A DNA stretch of 64,000 nt, from assembly GCF_011764585.1 (NCBI RefSeq), contig NZ_AP022853.1, forward strand, positions 186,001 to 250,000, in the 5' to 3' direction. This DNA comes from Sulfurimicrobium lacus. Its GTDB lineage: Bacteria; Pseudomonadota; Gammaproteobacteria; Burkholderiales; Sulfuricellaceae. Made by a program: the position numbers and the translations under genes. Positions 53,302 through 63,752 of the stretch are shown here, one piece after another. The notes under the pieces are model-generated. The model saw nothing but the letters and a program-made list of their open reading frames with translations, ran no database searches and had not been told where the DNA came from. The number at the start of each line of letters is the position of its first letter. Position 1 is the first letter of the stretch.

Positions 53302-56300
53302 TTAGTGCAGGTTGCCCTTGACGAAGCCCGCGATGTATCCGAGCAGTTCCTCTTCCTGGTAAGGCTTGCCCAGGTATACGTTGACCCCAAGTTCCTGCGC
53401 GTAATTGCGGTGTTTCTCGGCGGTGCGCGAGGTGATCATGATGATCGGGATGCTCGCGGTCTTGGCGTTGCCGCGCACGTTCTTGGTCAGTTCGAAGCCG
53501 TCCATGCGCGGCATTTCGATATCCACCAGCATCACCTGCGGGGTGACGTCTTCCAGCGCCTGCAATGCATCCACGCCATCCTTGGCCGTCACCACCTGGT
53601 AGCCTTCGCGCGTGAGGAGCTTGCTGGTGATCTTGCGCACCGTGAGCGAGTCGTCCACGATCATGATGACCGGCAGTGCCGCTGGCAGTTGTTGCACGGC
53701 GCTCTGGAGCTGTGTGGTCGGGGACGGGGCAGCCTGACGCTGTGCGAGATGGACGGGATTCAAAATCAGCACGATCTTGCCGTTACCCAGCACGGTCGCC
53801 CCGGCCACACCCGGTACGCGGGCAAGCTGCGGGCCGATATTCTTGACCACGATTTCGCGGTTGCCGATCAGCTCGTCCACATGCACCGCCACGTGCTGCG
53901 CGCCGCTATGCAGCAGCATGATGGTGGTATAGCGTTGCACCACCGGGGTGGATTCATGGTCACCCAACAGGCGCGGGAAGTAGTGCAGGGGGTAGATATT
54001 GCCTTGCCACGTCACCTGCTGTTTCTGGTAAATCTCCGCCAGGGTGTCCGCTTTGAGTTCCTGGACCTGGTCCACCATGGTCGAGGGCAGTGCGTAAACC
54101 TGGGTGCCGGCGCGCACCAGCACCGCTTGGGTCACTGCCAGAGTGAGCGGCAGGTAGATGCTGAAGGTCGTTCCCTTGGCCGGTTCGGACGCAACCTCGA
54201 TGCGGCCGCCGAGACTGGCAATTTCGTTGCGCACCACGTCCATGCCGATGCCGCGGCCGGAGACCTGGGTCACTTCGGCGGCGGTGGAAAAACCGGAGGA
54301 AAAAATCATTTCCATCAGCTGTACCGGCTCGACCTCGCTGTCCGGCGCCAGCATGCCCAGTTCGATGGCTTTATGGCGAATGCTGTCGAGATCGAGCCCG
54401 CGCCCGTCGTCGCGCAGGGTGAGCAGGATTTCGTTACCTTCCTGGCGTGCCTGCAGCTCGATAGTGCCTATTTCCTCCTTGCCGCCAGCGAGTCTGACAT
54501 CCCTGCGTTCCAGGCCGTGGTCGATCGCGTTGCGCAACAGATGCTCGAACGGCGCGGTCATTTTTTCCAGCACGCTGCGGTCGAGTTCGACCTGCTCGCC
54601 GATGATTTCCAGCGTAGCGCGCTTTTCCAGCTCCTTCGAAGTCTGGCGCACGATACGGAAAAGCCGTTCGGAAATACTGGCCAGCGGCACCATGCGGGCG
54701 CGCAGCAGTTCCTGTTGCAGTTCCTTGGTCATGCGCGACTGGGCCAGCAGCGCGGCTTCGGTTTCGTCCAGGTTCTTGAGCAGGTTGTGCTGCACGCTGG
54801 CGACGTCGTTGACGCTCTCGGCCATCATGCGGGTCACTTCCTGCAGGCGCGTGAAGCGGTCGAATTCCAGCGGGTCGAATTCTTCGTGGGATTCGCGGGC
54901 GAGCGACTGGCGCGACTGCACCTGGCTTTCCGCCTGAATCTCGATTTCGCGCAGCTGGTTGCGCAGACGGTTGATGCTTTCGGTCAGATCGAGCAGCGAG
55001 CGCTTGAAGTTCTGCATTTCCCCTTCGATGCGGGAACGCGCGATACTCACCTCGCCGGCTTCGTTCACCAGTCGGTCCACCACGTCGGCGCGCACACGCA
55101 GCATGGCCTTGGTTGTCGCTTCGGGCTCTGCGGCGAGCACCGCAGCCACGACGGCGGGTTTGGCCAGGGCGGTGATTTCGGCTGGCGCTGCAACGGCTTC
55201 CACCTCGGGTTGCGGACCGTTGCGCAGTTGCTCCAGCACGTCACCCATGCGGTCGAATTCACTCTCCAGCGTGTCGAAAAGCTGCGGCGGGAGATGGCCA
55301 GACTCGATCGCGGCGAGGACCTGCGCTTCCATGTTGTGGGTCAGTTCACCCAGGCGCATGGCGCCGGCCATGCGGGCGCTGCCCTTGATGGTGTGCAGCG
55401 CACGCTGCAGGCCGTCGGAGGCATGGGTGTCGGCCGCATTGGCCCGCCAGGCGCGCAGTTGGCCGCCAACCAGCGGGAACAGGTCATGCGCTTCTTCGAG
55501 GAAAATCGGCAGCAGGTCCGTGTCAATGTCATCGCGGATGGCGCGGCGTTCACGAGATGGTTCGCTTGGAGCAGTCGCTAACTGCGGTGCCTGTTCCTGT
55601 GCTGCTTGCGGCGCGACTGCAACGACTTCTGCCGCGCTAGCGGCTTCTTCTGTGGGGGCAACGTATTCCGCGACAGCGACTTGTTCGGGTACAGACGGCA
55701 GCGGTTCGCGTTCCGCCTTGGCCTTGGCCAGCATTGCCTCCAGGGAGCGTATCAGTTGGCGGGCCGGTTTCGGCGCCTTCCTGGAGCGGATGGTATCGAC
55801 CATCTTGCCCAGGGCGACGATTACATCACCCATGATCTTGAGCTGTTTGGCTGCGAGCGGTACCGGGTGCTGCAACAATTCCTGCAGCCACATTTCGAGC
55901 GGGAAGCCCAGGTCGGCAATGACCGGAAAACCTACGGTGCGGGAGATGCCGCACAGGGTGTGTGCCGCGCGCATGAAGTCATGCTGAACGGCCATTTCCG
56001 GGTACTGGATGAGATCGCCCAGATGCTGGTGCAGCGTGGCCAGATGCTGCCCGGCTTCATTGATGAATATGTTGTAGAGGGCATAGGGCAGTGTGACCGA
56101 GCCAACCGAGATTTCAAGCTCATCTTCCATGAGCGGAGCCGCCTCGGCTTCAGGCTGCGGCGGAATTTCCTCGCCCGCAACTTCTGCGACAGCCTCTTCT
56201 TCCATGAGTGTCGGCAGAATTTCGACAACGGCAACTCGTTCCGCATCGGCTGCTATTTCCTCCACCGGCTGCTCAACGCTTATTTCGGGAAGAAGTCCTG

Positions 56301-59028
56301 CGGCAACGATCTCTTCGCGCGCAGCCTCGGCCACGGACTCCTGGATCTCAGGCGGCGTCTCATCTTCGGCTGGCAGTTCCTGCTCGGAAGGGAGTTCGAC
56401 TAGATTAATGGTTTCTTCAGCAGGATATTCCTCGGGAAGCGCACTGATTTCCATGACGGGTTCCGCCACGATTTCAGCTTCTTCCGGCTCAGGCGCTGCG
56501 GCGGCAAGAATTTCTTCTGCTGCGGGGACTTCTTCCGCGACTGCGGCGTGTTCTTCAGGGGGCGTTGCAGCGCTTGGCGCGCTGATCCCGGTTCTCAGGC
56601 GCTCGGCTTCAGCCACCAGGTCATCGGCCACGATCTTGACCGCGCCGCTGGCTTTCAGTGCCGCTACCCAGCCGAGGAAGTGCTGGTGCGCCTGACCAAG
56701 CAGGGCAAGAAGTTCAGGCGTGGCGTTTTTTTCGTCCTGTAGCCACTTGTTCATCACCTGCTCGATCGCCCAGGCAACTTCGCCCAGGTCCCACAGGCCC
56801 ACCATGCGGCCGCTGCCCTTCAGCGTGTGGAAACTGCGGCGCAGCGTGGTGAGCGCTTCCCTGTCGTTGGGCTGGGCGTGGCAGAGGTCGAGATTCTCGG
56901 TCACCGTGGCGAGCACCTCATCGGCCTCTTCCAGAAAGATTTCGAGCATTTCGGCGTCGATGGTTTCGTCGGCTTCTTCGGCGAGGCGCGCCGTTTCCGC
57001 GGACGGGGCGCTGACCGCCATTTTCGGCGCGCTCAGGGCTGCGGTTGCGGCGGCCAGTTCGGTCGTCGGCGTTTCCGCCTCACCCAACAGCCGCATCGCT
57101 TCGGTGGCCTGGGATTTGAGCGTGCTGTCCGCTATCAGTTCGGCATCCTGCTGCAGGACGGAAAGCTGATTTTTCAGTTCAGCCTTGGCCTGGGCGTCGG
57201 CCGGGTTTTCCTGCCACTGCTCCAGCAGGGTTTGTGCGCGTTGCTTCTGGTCTTCCAGGCCGGCTTCGACGCTGACGGCGGCTTGTTCTTCTGGGATTTC
57301 CGCTTGCGGCGCCATGAGCGGTTCTTGAGCGGCGGGATTGATGCGGGCGAGGGCGCTGTCGACGATTTGCACCGCATCCGTGCGACCGCGCTGGATGGCC
57401 TCGACATAGAAACCGAGGCTGCTCAGTCCCTCCGCTACCTGTTCCAGTTGCTCGTGCTGAGGTTCATAGCCGGGCTGCGAAAAGCCGGTGATGAGGCGCT
57501 CGCACTCATCCAGCAGCTTGACGGCCGGTTCCAGTTCGAGAATTTTCAGCGCGCCATAGATTTGCTTGAGGAACGGCTGCAGTCCGGGCAGTTCGTCGCG
57601 TTTGGCCGTATCGCGGAAGAAAGCGTCGAGTACCTGCTCGATATATTGCAAGTTGGACTGGATTTCCTGGCCGACCTGAGCCAGCAGGAGTTTTTCCTGC
57701 GCCTTGCGCGACATTTCGTCCAGCAGCGGAATGTCGGAAACTTCGATTTCGTCCAGCCTGCCCTGCAGCGTCGCCTGCAGCCTTTTGGATTGCACTTCGG
57801 CCTGACGGGAAAACTCGTCCGTTGCACCCAAGTAGTGCTCCAGCGTGTTTTCGGCTAGCAGCAATGCGGTGGCCATTTCCATCGCCACCATTTCGTTCAT
57901 GTCGGCGGGATTGGCGGAGAGGGCGGCTGCGCCATATCCGATCTGTTGCAATAGCTGGTTCAGCGGAGCATTTTCCAGAGCAGCAGCTCGGTCCACCAGG
58001 CGCTTGAGTTGAGCATGGAAACTCGCCAGGCTGTCATTGCTGCCAGAAGTGAATTTGAGCCAGGAATCCTTGGCGGGCGCGAGCAGGTCGCGCAACTCGC
58101 GTAGCAGAGGTTGCACCCGTTCCTGCTCGGTTTCTGCCGCTAGCTGTGCCGCGCTGCGGGGTACATACGCACCCAGTTCGAACATGTCCTGAATCTGTTC
58201 CACCCTGGTGTTTACCGGCGTGCTGCTGGCTACAAAATACAGTACGTCGCGCAGCAGGCGCTCCGCGACCTTGGGCGACCCTTCCGCTAGTCGGCGGATT
58301 TGCTGGTCTATGCGACCGCATAACTGTTTGAGATTGAGGCTGGTATCCAGGCCTTTGTGCAGCAGACTTTCGACCAGCCCTGTCGCGCTCCACCAGAAGG
58401 TGTGGAGTGCCGGGATGGTCTGGGTTTGTTCGATGGCGTCCAGTGCATTGCGCATGTTCTCCAGCGCTGCGCTGTCCTCGGCGTTGCGCAGGAAGCCTAG
58501 CAGGCCACGCTGGTAAAGCGCGCGTTCGACTTTGAGGAAGCCCGGCATCTCTGCGGTGGTAAGCGCTCGGGCATCTGGGTTTTTCGGTGCGCGAATAGAC
58601 AAATCCGGGAAAAACAGCTCGCTTTCGCTTACTTTTTCCACGCCTCGCGCTGCGAGCAAGGCGTGATAAACGGGAAACAGGCGCAGCGGCTGGTCCGGCT
58701 GACCACTAAGCAGGTCATCCAGATACTGCGATAGCGCGGCTATTCCCTGCTTGATCAGGTCAAGATTGGCCCCGGAAATGGCGACCTCGCGCTTTTCCAT
58801 CGCGCCGACCAGTTTTTCGATCGCTTCGCCGAGGCGTGCCACGCCTTCGAGTCCCACCATCTGGATGGCGCCGCTAACCTGGTGCAAGTGCGTCTGGCAC
58901 TGACGGAGCGGTGTGCTGTCTGAGGCGTCGGCGGCAAATTGGGCCAGCTTCTCGCCGGCCTGATGCAGGGCTTGGTCAATTTCGCCCTTGACCCAGGTGA
59001 GCGGGCCGGTATCGAATTCAATGCTCAT
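53302..59028 (-). CDS. pilL: PilL/ChpA-type hybrid chemosensory histidine kinase
   Basis: 1908 residues. Several Hpt-like domains: an N-terminal divergent one, then HTLKGSGRMVG with His near 734, HTLCGISRTVG near 1023 and HTIKGSARMAG near 1212. A CheA-type kinase core follows (HLLRNAIDHGLE, RDDGRGLDL, GRGIGMDVV), then a CheW-like segment and a C-terminal receiver with IVDDSLTVRK and DIEMPRMDG near 1834. It is the central kinase for type IV pilus twitching and surface sensing, fed by PilJ and PilI and phosphorylating PilG/PilH. Start at ATG 59028. Confidence 0.95.
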   Translation of the reverse strand: MSIEFDTGPLTWVKGEIDQALHQAGEKLAQFAADASDSTPLRQCQTHLHQVSGAIQMVGLEGVARLGEAIEKLVGAMEKREVAISGANLDLIKQGIAALSQYLDDLLSGQPDQPLRLFPVYHALLAARGVEKVSESELFFPDLSIRAPKNPDARALTTAEMPGFLKVERALYQRGLLGFLRNAEDSAALENMRNALDAIEQTQTIPALHTFWWSATGLVESLLHKGLDTSLNLKQLCGRIDQQIRRLAEGSPKVAERLLRDVLYFVASSTPVNTRVEQIQDMFELGAYVPRSAAQLAAETEQERVQPLLRELRDLLAPAKDSWLKFTSGSNDSLASFHAQLKRLVDRAAALENAPLNQLLQQIGYGAAALSANPADMNEMVAMEMATALLLAENTLEHYLGATDEFSRQAEVQSKRLQATLQGRLDEIEVSDIPLLDEMSRKAQEKLLLAQVGQEIQSNLQYIEQVLDAFFRDTAKRDELPGLQPFLKQIYGALKILELEPAVKLLDECERLITGFSQPGYEPQHEQLEQVAEGLSSLGFYVEAIQRGRTDAVQIVDSALARINPAAQEPLMAPQAEIPEEQAAVSVEAGLEDQKQRAQTLLEQWQENPADAQAKAELKNQLSVLQQDAELIADSTLKSQATEAMRLLGEAETPTTELAAATAALSAPKMAVSAPSAETARLAEEADETIDAEMLEIFLEEADEVLATVTENLDLCHAQPNDREALTTLRRSFHTLKGSGRMVGLWDLGEVAWAIEQVMNKWLQDEKNATPELLALLGQAHQHFLGWVAALKASGAVKIVADDLVAEAERLRTGISAPSAATPPEEHAAVAEEVPAAEEILAAAAPEPEEAEIVAEPVMEISALPEEYPAEETINLVELPSEQELPAEDETPPEIQESVAEAAREEIVAAGLLPEISVEQPVEEIAADAERVAVVEILPTLMEEEAVAEVAGEEIPPQPEAEAAPLMEDELEISVGSVTLPYALYNIFINEAGQHLATLHQHLGDLIQYPEMAVQHDFMRAAHTLCGISRTVGFPVIADLGFPLEMWLQELLQHPVPLAAKQLKIMGDVIVALGKMVDTIRSRKAPKPARQLIRSLEAMLAKAKAEREPLPSVPEQVAVAEYVAPTEEAASAAEVVAVAPQAAQEQAPQLATAPSEPSRERRAIRDDIDTDLLPIFLEEAHDLFPLVGGQLRAWRANAADTHASDGLQRALHTIKGSARMAGAMRLGELTHNMEAQVLAAIESGHLPPQLFDTLESEFDRMGDVLEQLRNGPQPEVEAVAAPAEITALAKPAVVAAVLAAEPEATTKAMLRVRADVVDRLVNEAGEVSIARSRIEGEMQNFKRSLLDLTESINRLRNQLREIEIQAESQVQSRQSLARESHEEFDPLEFDRFTRLQEVTRMMAESVNDVASVQHNLLKNLDETEAALLAQSRMTKELQQELLRARMVPLASISERLFRIVRQTSKELEKRATLEIIGEQVELDRSVLEKMTAPFEHLLRNAIDHGLERRDVRLAGGKEEIGTIELQARQEGNEILLTLRDDGRGLDLDSIRHKAIELGMLAPDSEVEPVQLMEMIFSSGFSTAAEVTQVSGRGIGMDVVRNEIASLGGRIEVASEPAKGTTFSIYLPLTLAVTQAVLVRAGTQVYALPSTMVDQVQELKADTLAEIYQKQQVTWQGNIYPLHYFPRLLGDHESTPVVQRYTTIMLLHSGAQHVAVHVDELIGNREIVVKNIGPQLARVPGVAGATVLGNGKIVLILNPVHLAQRQAAPSPTTQLQSAVQQLPAALPVIMIVDDSLTVRKITSKLLTREGYQVVTAKDGVDALQALEDVTPQVMLVDIEMPRMDGFELTKNVRGNAKTASIPIIMITSRTAEKHRNYAQELGVNVYLGKPYQEEELLGYIAGFVKGNLH

Positions 59029-59053
59029 GTATTAAAGCACCCTTATGGCTTGC

Positions 59054-61189
59054 TCAGGAAAGTTTGAAGCCAGCCACCGAACCGCGCAGGTCGGTAGCCA
59101 GGGTCGCCAGTTCTCCCACGGAAATGGCGGTTTTCTTGGTGCCTTCCGTGGTCTGGATGGTGATGTTCTGGATTTCCTGCATGTTTGTGGCCACCATGCC
59201 AGCTGCATGTGCCTGGTTCTGCGTGGCGCGCGAGATGGTTTCGATCAGTTCCGCTAGGTTGCGCGACACCTGGCCGATTTCGTTCAGCGCCTGGCCCGCG
59301 GCATCGGACAGCTTGGCACCCTCCACCACACCCTGGGTGCTCTTCTCCATGGCGGATACCGCGTCCTGGGTGTCGGTCTGAATGGTTTTCACAATCTCGG
59401 AAATCTGTTTCGTCGCCTCGCCGGAACGTTCCGCCAGTCGTTGCACTTCTTCCGCCACCACCGTGAAGCCGCGTCCCGCCTCGCCTGCCGATGCGGCTTG
59501 AATCGCAGCGTTCAGGGCGAGAATGTTGGTCTGTTCGGTAATGTCGGAAATCAGTTCCACGATTTCTGAAATTTCCTGGGAGCTTTCGCCCAGGCGTTTA
59601 ATACGCTTCGAGGTGTCCTGGATCTGCTCGCGAATTTCATTCATGCCGGTGATGGAATTGCGCACGGCGGTGGTGCCCTTCTCGGCGGCATCCAGGGATT
59701 GTTGCGCCACGCGGGCGGACTCCGCGGCGTTGGCGGACACCTCGTTAATCGATTGCGCCATTTGCAACACCTGGGCGGAGGTGTCTTCGATCTCCTGGGA
59801 CTGCTTCTGCGCGGCTTCCAGCAGTTCGTTGGAAATGTCCTGCGCCTGGCGTGATGCGTGCGTCACCTGCTCGCTGGTTTTGTTGATTTCCGTTACCAGG
59901 CCGCGCAGCTCGTCAATGGTGTAGTTGATGGAGTCCGCGATGGCGCCGGTGATGTCTTCCGTTACCTTGGCGCGCACCGTCAGGTCGCCTTCCGCCAGGT
60001 CGCCCATTTCGTTCAGCAGTCGCAAAATGGCTTCCTGGTTGGCCTTGTTTTCGCGCTCGCTCGCCAGCGCGCGTTTTTTGGCGTCGTTCACGTTGATCAT
60101 GCCGAGCATCACCAGGGCGCCGATGGCGAGGAGGCCATAAAGGAAGGAGAGCACCAGCAACCCCGCGCCGCCGGCCAGGTTTTCATAGCCGGCCACAAGC
60201 TTGCGGGCATCATCGAGCAGCACGTCCGAGTTCATGAAAATCGAACGTCCGGCCTGCTTGGAGTTCACCAGATCCTGCATGCTTTGCAGAATTTTGTCGG
60301 AGTCTCCGGAGAATTCCTTGAACGCCTCGTTAAGTTCGCTCAGTTTGTCGCGGGTATCGGGGTCCTTGACCGCGGAAAGACGGAGGTCCTCGCTGCCATT
60401 GAGGAGTCCATCCAGGATGTCGTGGAAAGTATTGGCATCCTTGCCCAGCAGGAAAGCGACTTCAGGATCGATGATGTCGGACGCGAGCAGGGTGTTGGCG
60501 TTTTTCGCCATACGCTGGGTCAGCATCACCAGTTGCGAGGCAATGGTCACTTCGCGCAGTTGCGCGCCGGATTGCGTCAGAAGACCGGCTACCTGCTCGG
60601 CCAGTTCCAGCAACTGGATATTGTTGGTGTTGATCGCGGCCACGCTGCGGTTCAGGTCCACCAGCTTCTTTTGCTGCTTGAGAATCAGGTCGATCGCGTT
60701 TTCCGAAGGCAGCCAGTTTTTATTCAATTCCTTCAGTATCGGCTGCACCGAGGAGGGCGAGGCCGGCAGGCCGTCGCCGCCGTTGATCAGTCTCTTGAGG
60801 CTCTTGTCGAAGCGCTTTTCGCTTTCGTCCAACTGCTGGAAAGACGCGGTGTTGCCCAGTGCCGCCTGCTGTGCGCTCTTGGCAATCCGCTGCGAGAGCA
60901 TCTGCATTTCCGTGGAGGTGGCCACGTATTCGGCGTTGCGGCCTACACGTACGGTGTTGTAGATCAGGGTGGCAACGGCCAGGATGAGGAATATCACGAG
61001 GGTGGAAACCGTAATCAGGTATTGCCTCTCGATCGGCAGATGACCGATGATGGGGACGGTTCCCGGCTCCTTGCCCGAAAGGTTGCGCAGACCCTGCAGA
61101 ATCATGGTGGTATGCAGTGGGGTTTCGGCACTGCTCCTGCCTTTGCCGGCACGTTTCCAGAACATCAGGTTTTCCACTTTGAACGCCAT
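59054..61189 (-). CDS. pilJ: PilJ, pilus-associated methyl-accepting chemoreceptor
   Basis: 711 residues from ATG 61189 ([11 protein letters not shown]), selected because GGAG lies 9 bases upstream; an ATG 15 bases earlier has its site too close. Membrane helix near 57-80, a long periplasmic segment with two PilJ repeats, second helix near 340-362, HAMP, and a cytoplasmic hairpin with the conserved tip [17 protein letters not shown]. It detects pilus-related signals, and possibly the pilin itself, and activates PilL. Confidence 0.95.
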   Translation of the reverse strand: MAFKVENLMFWKRAGKGRSSAETPLHTTMILQGLRNLSGKEPGTVPIIGHLPIERQYLITVSTLVIFLILAVATLIYNTVRVGRNAEYVATSTEMQMLSQRIAKSAQQAALGNTASFQQLDESEKRFDKSLKRLINGGDGLPASPSSVQPILKELNKNWLPSENAIDLILKQQKKLVDLNRSVAAINTNNIQLLELAEQVAGLLTQSGAQLREVTIASQLVMLTQRMAKNANTLLASDIIDPEVAFLLGKDANTFHDILDGLLNGSEDLRLSAVKDPDTRDKLSELNEAFKEFSGDSDKILQSMQDLVNSKQAGRSIFMNSDVLLDDARKLVAGYENLAGGAGLLVLSFLYGLLAIGALVMLGMINVNDAKKRALASERENKANQEAILRLLNEMGDLAEGDLTVRAKVTEDITGAIADSINYTIDELRGLVTEINKTSEQVTHASRQAQDISNELLEAAQKQSQEIEDTSAQVLQMAQSINEVSANAAESARVAQQSLDAAEKGTTAVRNSITGMNEIREQIQDTSKRIKRLGESSQEISEIVELISDITEQTNILALNAAIQAASAGEAGRGFTVVAEEVQRLAERSGEATKQISEIVKTIQTDTQDAVSAMEKSTQGVVEGAKLSDAAGQALNEIGQVSRNLAELIETISRATQNQAHAAGMVATNMQEIQNITIQTTEGTKKTAISVGELATLATDLRGSVAGFKLS

Positions 61190-61244
61190 TGCTTTTATCT
61201 CCATCCCTCGTGTTTTCAGGTGCTGCTTTTGAGCTTGAGTTGCT

Positions 61245-61769
61245 CTACCGTCCTGCCTGCAGGAATCCCTGGTCGTTGACCAATGCCTGCACGTTCAATT
61301 CCTGCCACTGATGCCCTTCGCTGTCGGTGTATGCTGCGCAAACCCATGGCGCTGCGCCGGCTGGGATGTCCCTCGGTTGCAACTGGTCGGCATGGCGCAG
61401 TCCGAGCAGGCGGCTGACCAGCAGGCCGGAGTTCACCATGAATTTTGGGTGTGCCAGGACCAGACGTTTTTCGGTGCCGACCGAGACCGGTTCGCCGCCG
61501 CAGAATGCGGAAAAATCCGCCACGCTGTAGAGGTTGCCGCGCACGTTGGCCACTCCGGCGAACCAGGGTTGCGAAAGCGGTACGTGAGTGAGTTCCGGCG
61601 GAGGGATCACTTCGCCGACATCGGCCAGTTCCACCAGCCAGTATTGATCGCCTACCTGCAGTCCCAGTTTCGACGAAGGCGGCGCTTCACCCCCCTGACT
61701 CAGGGCCTGCAGTTTTGCGACCACTTCCTGGTGGAATTCACGCAGACCGATTTTGGTGCGTCGTGCCAT
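61245..61769 (-). CDS. pilI: PilI, CheW-like adaptor
   Basis: 174 residues. CheW fold with [23 protein letters not shown] and [18 protein letters not shown], as in pilus chemosensory adaptors that dock PilL to PilJ. A 14-base gap to pilH and a 55-base gap to pilJ put it in the operon. Confidence 0.93.
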   Translation of the reverse strand: MARRTKIGLREFHQEVVAKLQALSQGGEAPPSSKLGLQVGDQYWLVELADVGEVIPPPELTHVPLSQPWFAGVANVRGNLYSVADFSAFCGGEPVSVGTEKRLVLAHPKFMVNSGLLVSRLLGLRHADQLQPRDIPAGAAPWVCAAYTDSEGHQWQELNVQALVNDQGFLQAGR

Positions 61770-61783
61770 GGGGGAGAGAATCC

Positions 61784-62149
61784 TTAGCCGAGTGCCGCGA
61801 TTTTATTGAGCAGTTCAGCCTGGTCCACCGGTTTGGTGACGTAGTCCTTTGCGCCTTGTCGCATTGCCCATACCTTGTCGGTTTCCTGCCCCTTGGTGGT
61901 GCACATGATGACGGGAATGTGCTTGGTCTCTTCGTCCTTGGTGATGGCGCGGGTGGCCTGAAAGCCATTGAGGCCGGGCATCACCACGTCCATGATGATC
62001 AGGTCGGGTTTTTCCTGTTTGGCCTTGACCATGGCTTCTTCGCCATTTTCCGCTAGCACCACCTGATAGCCCTGCTTGCTGAGCAGGCTGTTGAGAAAGT
62101 GGCGTTCGGTGGGGGAGTCATCGACGAGCAGAATTTTATGGATTGCCAT
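61784..62149 (-). CDS. pilH: PilH, CheY-like response regulator
   Basis: 121-residue stand-alone receiver with VDDSPTERHFL, phospho-Asp in LIIMDVVMPGLNG, and Lys in KPVDQAELL. In the pilus chemosensory system PilH counterbalances PilG, mainly in retraction. It lies 20 bases after pilG. Confidence 0.93.
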   Translation of the reverse strand: MAIHKILLVDDSPTERHFLNSLLSKQGYQVVLAENGEEAMVKAKQEKPDLIIMDVVMPGLNGFQATRAITKDEETKHIPVIMCTTKGQETDKVWAMRQGAKDYVTKPVDQAELLNKIAALG

Positions 62150-62169
62150 GAGTAACCTCTGTGCGTGAT

Positions 62170-62571
62170 TTATGCGCCGCTTCGGGCGGTTGTGTGTTTG
62201 CGGACGGCTTCCAGCAGACTGTCCTTGGTGAAGGGCTTGGTGAGGTATTCGTCCGAGCCGACCATCCTGCCTCGTGCACGGTCGAACAGCCCGTCCTTGC
62301 TGGAGAGCATGATGACGGGCGTGTGCTTGAAGCGGGGGTTTTTCTTGATCAGCATTGTGGTTTGATAGCCGTCGAGACGTGGCATCATGATGTCGACGAA
62401 GATGATGTCGGGCTGGTAGTCGGTAATCTTGGCCATGGCGTCGAAGCCGTCTTCAGCCAGAATGACTTCGCAACCGGATTTCAACAGGAAGATTTCGGCG
62501 CTGCGGCGGATGGTATTGCTGTCGTCAATCACCATTACTTTGGTGCCGGTCAAATTATTTTCCTCGCTCAC
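62170..62571 (-). CDS. pilG: PilG, CheY-like response regulator
   Basis: 133-residue receiver: VIDDSNTIRRSAE, phospho-Asp in FVDIMMPRLDG, Thr/Ser VIMLSSKDG and Lys KPFTKD. First gene of the pilGHIJL operon. It regulates pilus extension in response to PilL phosphorylation. Confidence 0.93.
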   Translation of the reverse strand: MSEENNLTGTKVMVIDDSNTIRRSAEIFLLKSGCEVILAEDGFDAMAKITDYQPDIIFVDIMMPRLDGYQTTMLIKKNPRFKHTPVIMLSSKDGLFDRARGRMVGSDEYLTKPFTKDSLLEAVRKHTTARSGA

Positions 62572-62732
62572 TCATCCTCCCAAGTTCCGTGTTCGAAGCC
62601 TTCTCAGCCATAGCTGCATGCCATTGTATAGAAAAACCCCGGCAGGTAAAGCACTTCTGGTCTTAATTAAAGCTCTTCAGGTCCTAATATGAACATCATT
62701 AAAAGGACACGCGTGACGGTGATTTGAGCGAA

Positions 62733-62760
62733 TTGCCGCCTTCGGCAATTATGCTATGAT
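62733..62760 (+). promoter_or_regulatory. Probable promoter with overlapping palindrome, upstream of the PstS-like gene
   Basis: TTGCCG (62733-62738), 16-base spacer, TATGAT (62755-62760) makes a reasonable sigma70 promoter with a start about 30 bases before ATG 62797. A perfect palindrome AATTGCCG-CCTT-CGGCAATT (62731-62750) covers the -35 and spacer, a typical place for a repressor operator; it could also be only an RNA hairpin of the divergent side. Confidence 0.45.
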
Positions 62761-62796
62761 GCCGCGAAGAATTTATTGTTAATAAATAAGGGCGAT

Positions 62797-63687
62797 ATGG
62801 CTATGTTACGCAAGTTGCTGACCCTGATTTTCTTGCTGGTAGCCATCACCCCGGCGGCCATGGCGGGTGTTACCTCCGTTGGCTCCAGTGTGCTGGAACC
62901 TTTCCTGAAACAGTGGGCGGCCAAAATTGGCGGCGACATCAACATTTCGAGTCCCGGTACCAGCACTGCGCCCAAGGCTCTGATTTCCGGCAAGGCCGAC
63001 CTGGCGGCGATGAACCGTGAAATGACCAACGACGAAAGTGAAGCTTTCATCCGGGTACACGGCTATTACCCTACCGCCATCCCGGTGGCGATCGAGGCGG
63101 TAGCCGTGTATGCGCACCCCGGCAATCCGATCAAAGGCCTGGAATATAAGCAGCTCGACAGCCTTTTTTCCGCCAGCCACGGTTGCGGCTGGAGCGAAAG
63201 CATTGCCACCTGGGGGCAACTGGGGTTGCCGACGCCCTGGGACAAGCAATCCATCGTGTTGCTCGGACACAACAACAAATCTCCAGTGCGCGACTTCTTC
63301 AGCAAAGCGGTGCTGTGCCATGACGACTTCAAGCCCAATATCGAAGAATTGAGCCACGAACAGTTGCTGGCCAAGGTGGCGCAGAACAAGGACGCGCTCG
63401 GATATGGACGCTATCAGCCGAACAGCGGACTGAAAATGGTGCCGCTGAAAAAAGGCGCGGGCGACTTCGTTCCGCTGACGGTGGCGAACCTCTACAACAA
63501 GAGTTACCGCCTGCAGCACTTTCTCTTCCTTTATATCGACAAGCCACATGGCAAACCGGTTTCTCCCGCCGTGATGGATTTTCTCAAGACAGGCTTGTCA
63601 AAGGAAGGTCAGGCTGCGGTGGCTGAAGCAGGGTATGTGCCCCTCCCGGATGAATTGGTCCAGCGCCAGTTGAGCAAACTGAAATAA
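62797..63687 (+). CDS. PstS-like phosphate/oxyanion-binding protein
   Basis: 296 residues from ATG 62797 (the frame opens at an upstream TTG) with a signal peptide ending AITPAAMAG. The PstS-type opening VTSVGSSVLEPFLKQW and later SSPGTSTAPKALISGKADLA (ligand loop) are seen, and GYGRYQPNSGLKMVPL in the second lobe. No pstCAB follows. It is an orphan binding protein, divergent from the pilG operon, possibly a solute-sensing component instead of a transporter subunit. Confidence 0.82.
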   Translation: MAMLRKLLTLIFLLVAITPAAMAGVTSVGSSVLEPFLKQWAAKIGGDINISSPGTSTAPKALISGKADLAAMNREMTNDESEAFIRVHGYYPTAIPVAIEAVAVYAHPGNPIKGLEYKQLDSLFSASHGCGWSESIATWGQLGLPTPWDKQSIVLLGHNNKSPVRDFFSKAVLCHDDFKPNIEELSHEQLLAKVAQNKDALGYGRYQPNSGLKMVPLKKGAGDFVPLTVANLYNKSYRLQHFLFLYIDKPHGKPVSPAVMDFLKTGLSKEGQAAVAEAGYVPLPDELVQRQLSKLK

Positions 63688-63752
63688 AACCACGCAAACT
63701 GCCGTAGCGGCACCCCGCTCCGGCGGGAAGCTTTTACGGATGCCGCATCATC

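Noticed and set aside
53293-55581. 762-codon plus-strand frame opposite pilL
   Set aside because: Antisense shadow of the kinase domain; His/Gln-rich without any family features.
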